The notes under the pieces are model-generated. The model searched no databases. It was given only the letters and a program-made list of their open reading frames with translations, and was not told the DNA's origin. 64,000 bases of DNA from Paenibacillus sp. V4I3 (GTDB lineage: Bacteria > Bacillota > Bacilli > Paenibacillales > NBRC-103111): NCBI RefSeq assembly GCF_030817215.1, contig NZ_JAUSZA010000001.1, forward strand, positions 1,194,501-1,258,500, in the 5' to 3' direction. Shown here piece by piece: positions 60,146 through 64,000 of this stretch. How positions within the stretch are numbered: position 1 is the first letter of the stretch; each line of letters opens with the position of its first letter. The position numbers and the translations under genes are program-made.

Positions 60146-62155
60146 ATGAGGGATGATAATCAAGCAATATCCAGAAGAAATGTGGGCATTTTTGCGCACG
60201 TGGATGCGGGTAAGACGACGACGACAGAGCATATTCTTTATCATAGCGGGCGAATTCGTGCGCTGGGTAGTGTAGATAACGGGACTGCGCAGACGGATTC
60301 TATGGATGTGGAAAGAGAGCGGGGGATTTCGGTTCGCAGCGCGACGACCTCTTTTTCATGGAAGGATACGTTGATTAACCTTGTAGATACGCCAGGTCAC
60401 GTCGATTTCTTGTCGGAAGTGGAGCGTTCACTTCGGGTAATGGACGGGGCAATTCTTATTGTTTCTGCGGTAGAAGGCGTGCAGTCACAGACGGAAATGA
60501 TCTGGCACACGCTGCAATCCCTCAAGATACCAACTTTGCTGTATATGAATAAAATGGACCGCGTCGGCGCGGATCCCGAGCGCGTGCTGCGCGACATTCA
60601 CAAGCAGCTCACGGAGATGGCGGTGCCGATCTATGCACCACTTGGTCGAGAGGACACGTTCCGCGGTGCGGTGAACGTGTTGGTGGATGATGCGGCGGAT
60701 GCGGTCGCCGCGGATGAGGTGCGCGGATTCGACTTGGCATCCGCGGTGGAGAAGCTATCGGAGCTCGACGAGCGGATGCTCACGAGCTACATCGAAGGCG
60801 CGCCCGTCGAGGCGCGCGAGGTGAAGGCAACCCTGCAGCGGTATGCGCGGCAGGGGGCGGCTTTTCCTTTGCTGGTGGGCGCCTCCAGCAAGGGGCTCGG
60901 TATCAAGGAACTGATGGAAGCGATCCTTGATTATTTGCCTGGGCCGAGTGGCTCTGCGGAGCAGCCGCTTTCGGCCGTGGTGTTCAAGGTCGAACGGGAC
61001 AAGACCATGGGGAGAATGGCGTACGTCCGCCTCTACGAGGGGGCGATCCGCAACCGGGACACCGTCGTCAATGTCACGCAGAGCGTGGAGGAGAAGGTGA
61101 CCCAGATTCGCAAAATCGACGGCCGTAAAGCCGAAGACATCGGGTTTGTTACGGCCGGCGACATTGCGGCCGTCTGCGGCTTGACGCAGGTACGGATCGG
61201 CGATGTGCTGGGCCGGGTAGATAGCGTGCCTCCTGCGCCGCAGATGGCGGTTCCGCTCTTGACTGTGCAGGTTCACGCCGAGGGTGAGGCGCAGTATCCG
61301 GCGCTCGTCGCAGCGCTGCAGGAGCTGACCGACGAGGATCCGCTGCTCGATCTGCAGTGGCTGCAGGAGGAGCGAGAGCTGCATGTGAAAGTCATGGGCG
61401 CGATCCAGCTCGAGATTCTCACGAGTCTCTTGAGCTCGCGCTTTGGGCTCCAAGTAAGGTTCGACCAACCTTCCGTGATCTACAAAGAAACGCCTTCGCA
61501 AGTGGGCGAAGGCTTCATTGCCTATACGATGCCCAAGCCGTGCTGGGCGATCTTACGCTTTCGCATCGAGCCTGGGGCGCCGGGCAGCGGGCTCGTGTAT
61601 GAGTCGCTGGTACGGGGCGAGCATCTGCTCGTACAGTACCAGAACGAGGTGGCGCGCCGCGTGCCGGAGGCGCTCCAGCAAGGGCTGCTCGGTTGGGAAG
61701 TCACCGACTTGAGGGTGACGCTTATAGAGGGCGAGCACCACGTGTGGCACACTCACCCGCTCGACTTCGCTGTCGCTGCGCCGATGGGCATCATGCAAGG
61801 CCTTGCGCAGACGGGCACGACGCTGCTCGAACCAATGCTGCAGGTTCGCATCACCGTGCCTGAAGAGTTCGGAGGCAAGGTACTTAGTGACCTTGTGCAG
61901 ATGAGAGCGGTTTTTGATCCGCCGCAAATTACAGGAGGCAGATTCGTAGTCGAGGGTCGTCTGCCTGTCGCTACGTCACTGGAATATCCAGTGAAGCTGA
62001 GTGCAATGTCAGGTGGACGAGGTGTAATAACATCCTCTTTCGCAGGCTATCAGCCAAGTCCTCCGGACGTTCATGCGGAGCGTAAGCGGCGTGGAGTCAA
62101 TCCGCTCGATCAGTCGAAGTATATTTTAGCTGTGCGTAAGGCATTGTCGACCTAA
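60146..62155 (+). CDS. EF-G-like GTPase of the TetM/TetO ribosomal protection family
   Basis: 669 residues. GTPase motifs: AHVDAGKTT (G1, 17-25), ERERGISVRSATTSF (G2), LVDTPGHVDF (G3) and MNKMD (G4). Domains II to V follow, with PKPCWAILRFRIEPGAPGSGLVYES and LLQPM-like domain IV/V regions as in TetM; length and order match TetM (639 residues). True resistance proteins remove tetracycline from the ribosome, but distant homologues in Bacillota are chromosomal and may act in other antibiotic responses. The middle of the gene is GC-rich compared with its neighbours. Resistance is likely but not certain. Confidence 0.87.
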   Translation: MRDDNQAISRRNVGIFAHVDAGKTTTTEHILYHSGRIRALGSVDNGTAQTDSMDVERERGISVRSATTSFSWKDTLINLVDTPGHVDFLSEVERSLRVMDGAILIVSAVEGVQSQTEMIWHTLQSLKIPTLLYMNKMDRVGADPERVLRDIHKQLTEMAVPIYAPLGREDTFRGAVNVLVDDAADAVAADEVRGFDLASAVEKLSELDERMLTSYIEGAPVEAREVKATLQRYARQGAAFPLLVGASSKGLGIKELMEAILDYLPGPSGSAEQPLSAVVFKVERDKTMGRMAYVRLYEGAIRNRDTVVNVTQSVEEKVTQIRKIDGRKAEDIGFVTAGDIAAVCGLTQVRIGDVLGRVDSVPPAPQMAVPLLTVQVHAEGEAQYPALVAALQELTDEDPLLDLQWLQEERELHVKVMGAIQLEILTSLLSSRFGLQVRFDQPSVIYKETPSQVGEGFIAYTMPKPCWAILRFRIEPGAPGSGLVYESLVRGEHLLVQYQNEVARRVPEALQQGLLGWEVTDLRVTLIEGEHHVWHTHPLDFAVAAPMGIMQGLAQTGTTLLEPMLQVRITVPEEFGGKVLSDLVQMRAVFDPPQITGGRFVVEGRLPVATSLEYPVKLSAMSGGRGVITSSFAGYQPSPPDVHAERKRRGVNPLDQSKYILAVRKALST

Positions 62156-62177
62156 GTTAGCTGGATGATCATTGTCA

Positions 62178-62206
62178 TTGACATGATGTACTCGCCTCAG
62201 TACAAT
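62178..62206 (+). promoter_or_regulatory. promoter of the glpP-glpK operon
   Basis: TTGACA (62178-62183), a 17-base spacer and TACAAT (62201-62206), near consensus for sigma-A. Confidence 0.82.
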
Positions 62207-62242
62207 GAAGGTAAGTTAATAACATGTGACGGAGAACAGGAG

Positions 62243-62295
62243 ACTCACTTGGATTGCCCATTGAATATCATTGGCAATACTTGGTGAGTTTTTTT
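62243..62295 (+). terminator. leader terminator, probable GlpP antitermination target
   Basis: ACTCAC and ATTGCC (62243 onward) pair with GGCAAT and GTGAGT (ending 62289), enclosing a 14-base loop, followed by seven Ts (62289-62295). It lies between the promoter and glpP, the position of the leader terminators that GlpP bypasses in Bacillus glpFK and glpD when glycerol 3-phosphate is present. Confidence 0.78.
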
Positions 62296-62387
62296 GCTGT
62301 CATTTCCGCTCATTCTGGACTTGTTGCTTGCAGGCAAACTGTGTCCAAGGCACAGATGTTCATTTTAAAGAAACGGGGGCGATGGTA

Positions 62388-62945
62388 ATGTCTTTGCAAG
62401 AGCAGTGCATTTTACCAGCCATTCGCAAAATGAGAGACCTAGAAAAGCTATTTAAGTCTAATTATACGTATATTGTTCTGTTGGATTGTCATATTGGGCA
62501 GTTGAAAAGCATCGTGGATCTGGGCAAAGCAAACGGAAAGAAGCTGCTGCTGCACGCTGATTTAATAGAAGGGCTCAAAAACGACGATTATGCGGCGGAA
62601 TTTCTGTGTCAAAGTATTCGTCCTGCCGGTATCATTTCGACGCGGGGGAATGTGATTATGAAGACGAAACAGAATGGCTTGATCGCCATTCAGCGGCTTT
62701 TTCTCCTGGACAGCAGTGCCTTGGATAAAAGCTACACGCTTTTGGAGAGGACCAAACCCGATTTCATTGAGGTGCTTCCCGGTATTATTCCGCATATTAT
62801 CACGGAAGTGAAGGAGCGTTCGGGCATTCCTATTTTTGCAGGAGGACTCATTCGTACAGTGGAGGATGTGGAGCTTGCGCTAGGAGCTGGAGCAACGGCA
62901 GTGACTACGTCGAATACGGAGCTGTGGCAGCACTATCATCAATGA
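62388..62945 (+). CDS. glpP: glycerol-3-phosphate-responsive antiterminator GlpP
   Basis: 185 residues from MSLQEQ, with GGGGGC seven bases before this ATG; an ATG six bases earlier is also in frame. ILPAIRKMRDLEKLFKS, VLLDCHIGQLKSIVDL, LLHADLIEGLKNDDYAAEFLCQ, AGIISTRGNVI, AIQRLFLLDSSALDKS and IPIFAGGLIRTVEDVELALGAGATAVTTSN are GlpP signatures of a TIM-barrel RNA-binding protein. With glycerol 3-phosphate it binds leader mRNA and prevents termination. It sits directly before glpK, downstream of its own leader terminator, which suggests autoregulation. Confidence 0.95.
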   Translation: MSLQEQCILPAIRKMRDLEKLFKSNYTYIVLLDCHIGQLKSIVDLGKANGKKLLLHADLIEGLKNDDYAAEFLCQSIRPAGIISTRGNVIMKTKQNGLIAIQRLFLLDSSALDKSYTLLERTKPDFIEVLPGIIPHIITEVKERSGIPIFAGGLIRTVEDVELALGAGATAVTTSNTELWQHYHQ

Positions 62946-62951
62946 TCCTGA

Positions 62952-64000
<1,049 letters not shown>

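Noticed and set aside
60755-61501. A 248-codon minus-strand frame opposite the EF-G-like gene
   Set aside because: High GC content opens antisense frames; the Arg/His-rich composition is not protein-like and no ribosome site is present.

Overview
The window looks like chromosomal DNA of a Paenibacillus-type member of the Bacillota. Supporting signs are many lipoprotein-dependent carbohydrate ABC transporters paired with YesM/YesN-type two-component systems, large secreted polysaccharide-degrading enzymes, a copper-amine-oxidase-type stalk domain, strong AGGAGG ribosome sites, T-tailed intrinsic terminators and a GlpP antiterminator. Base composition is moderate, with GC-rich islands in the ABC ATPase near 27,000 and the EF-G-like gene near 61,000. 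No rRNA, tRNA or CRISPR array was seen.

Layout. 1-11,224: a polysaccharide-utilisation locus (heparinase II/III-like lyase cut by the window edge, secreted PL8 lyase, solute-binding lipoprotein, two permeases, YesM-like kinase, YesN-like regulator) closed by a strong terminator. 11,227-22,795: housekeeping and stress genes (potassium-channel-like protein, PD-(D/E)XK nuclease-helicase fusion, four small VOC/MerR genes, a toxin-antitoxin pair, an iron alcohol dehydrogenase, a BmrA-type exporter) with a remnant of a GGDEF gene. 22,796-27,478: a repeat-rich spacer, a Gfo/Idh/MocA oxidoreductase and a three-gene ABC importer of the TrpXYZ type.

27,480-34,258 is the most intriguing region. It is a tightly overlapping operon of a REC-degenerate GGDEF-REC protein, a membrane-anchored HEAT-like protein, a family 2 glycosyltransferase (split by a frameshift) and a membrane-anchored glycoside-hydrolase-like protein. 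The GGDEF active site is lost but the RxxD c-di-GMP-binding site remains, so the set resembles a c-di-GMP-responsive exopolysaccharide module. 35,190-37,214 encodes a stalk-domain/oligopeptide-binding fusion. 37,448-43,921 is a second carbohydrate operon: L-asparaginase II, sugar ABC importer, CutC and ROK repressor. Three near-identical operator candidates flank it, one directly ahead of the ROK gene.

43,953-53,821 holds an IS3-family element inserted into the loop of a terminator, two DHA2 efflux pumps (one divergent from a PadR regulator with a palindromic operator, one with an OmpR-type two-component system), a decayed dihydrofolate reductase gene and a TmrB-like P-loop protein. 53,822-54,640 is gene-poor and carries a 19-bp perfect inverted repeat. 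54,645-62,155 holds small conserved genes, an M42 aminopeptidase, an MBL-fold/TetR pair with a promoter-embedded operator, an AlkA-like glycosylase and a TetM-like GTPase. The window ends in a glpP-glpK operon with a consensus promoter and a leader terminator; glpK runs off the end.
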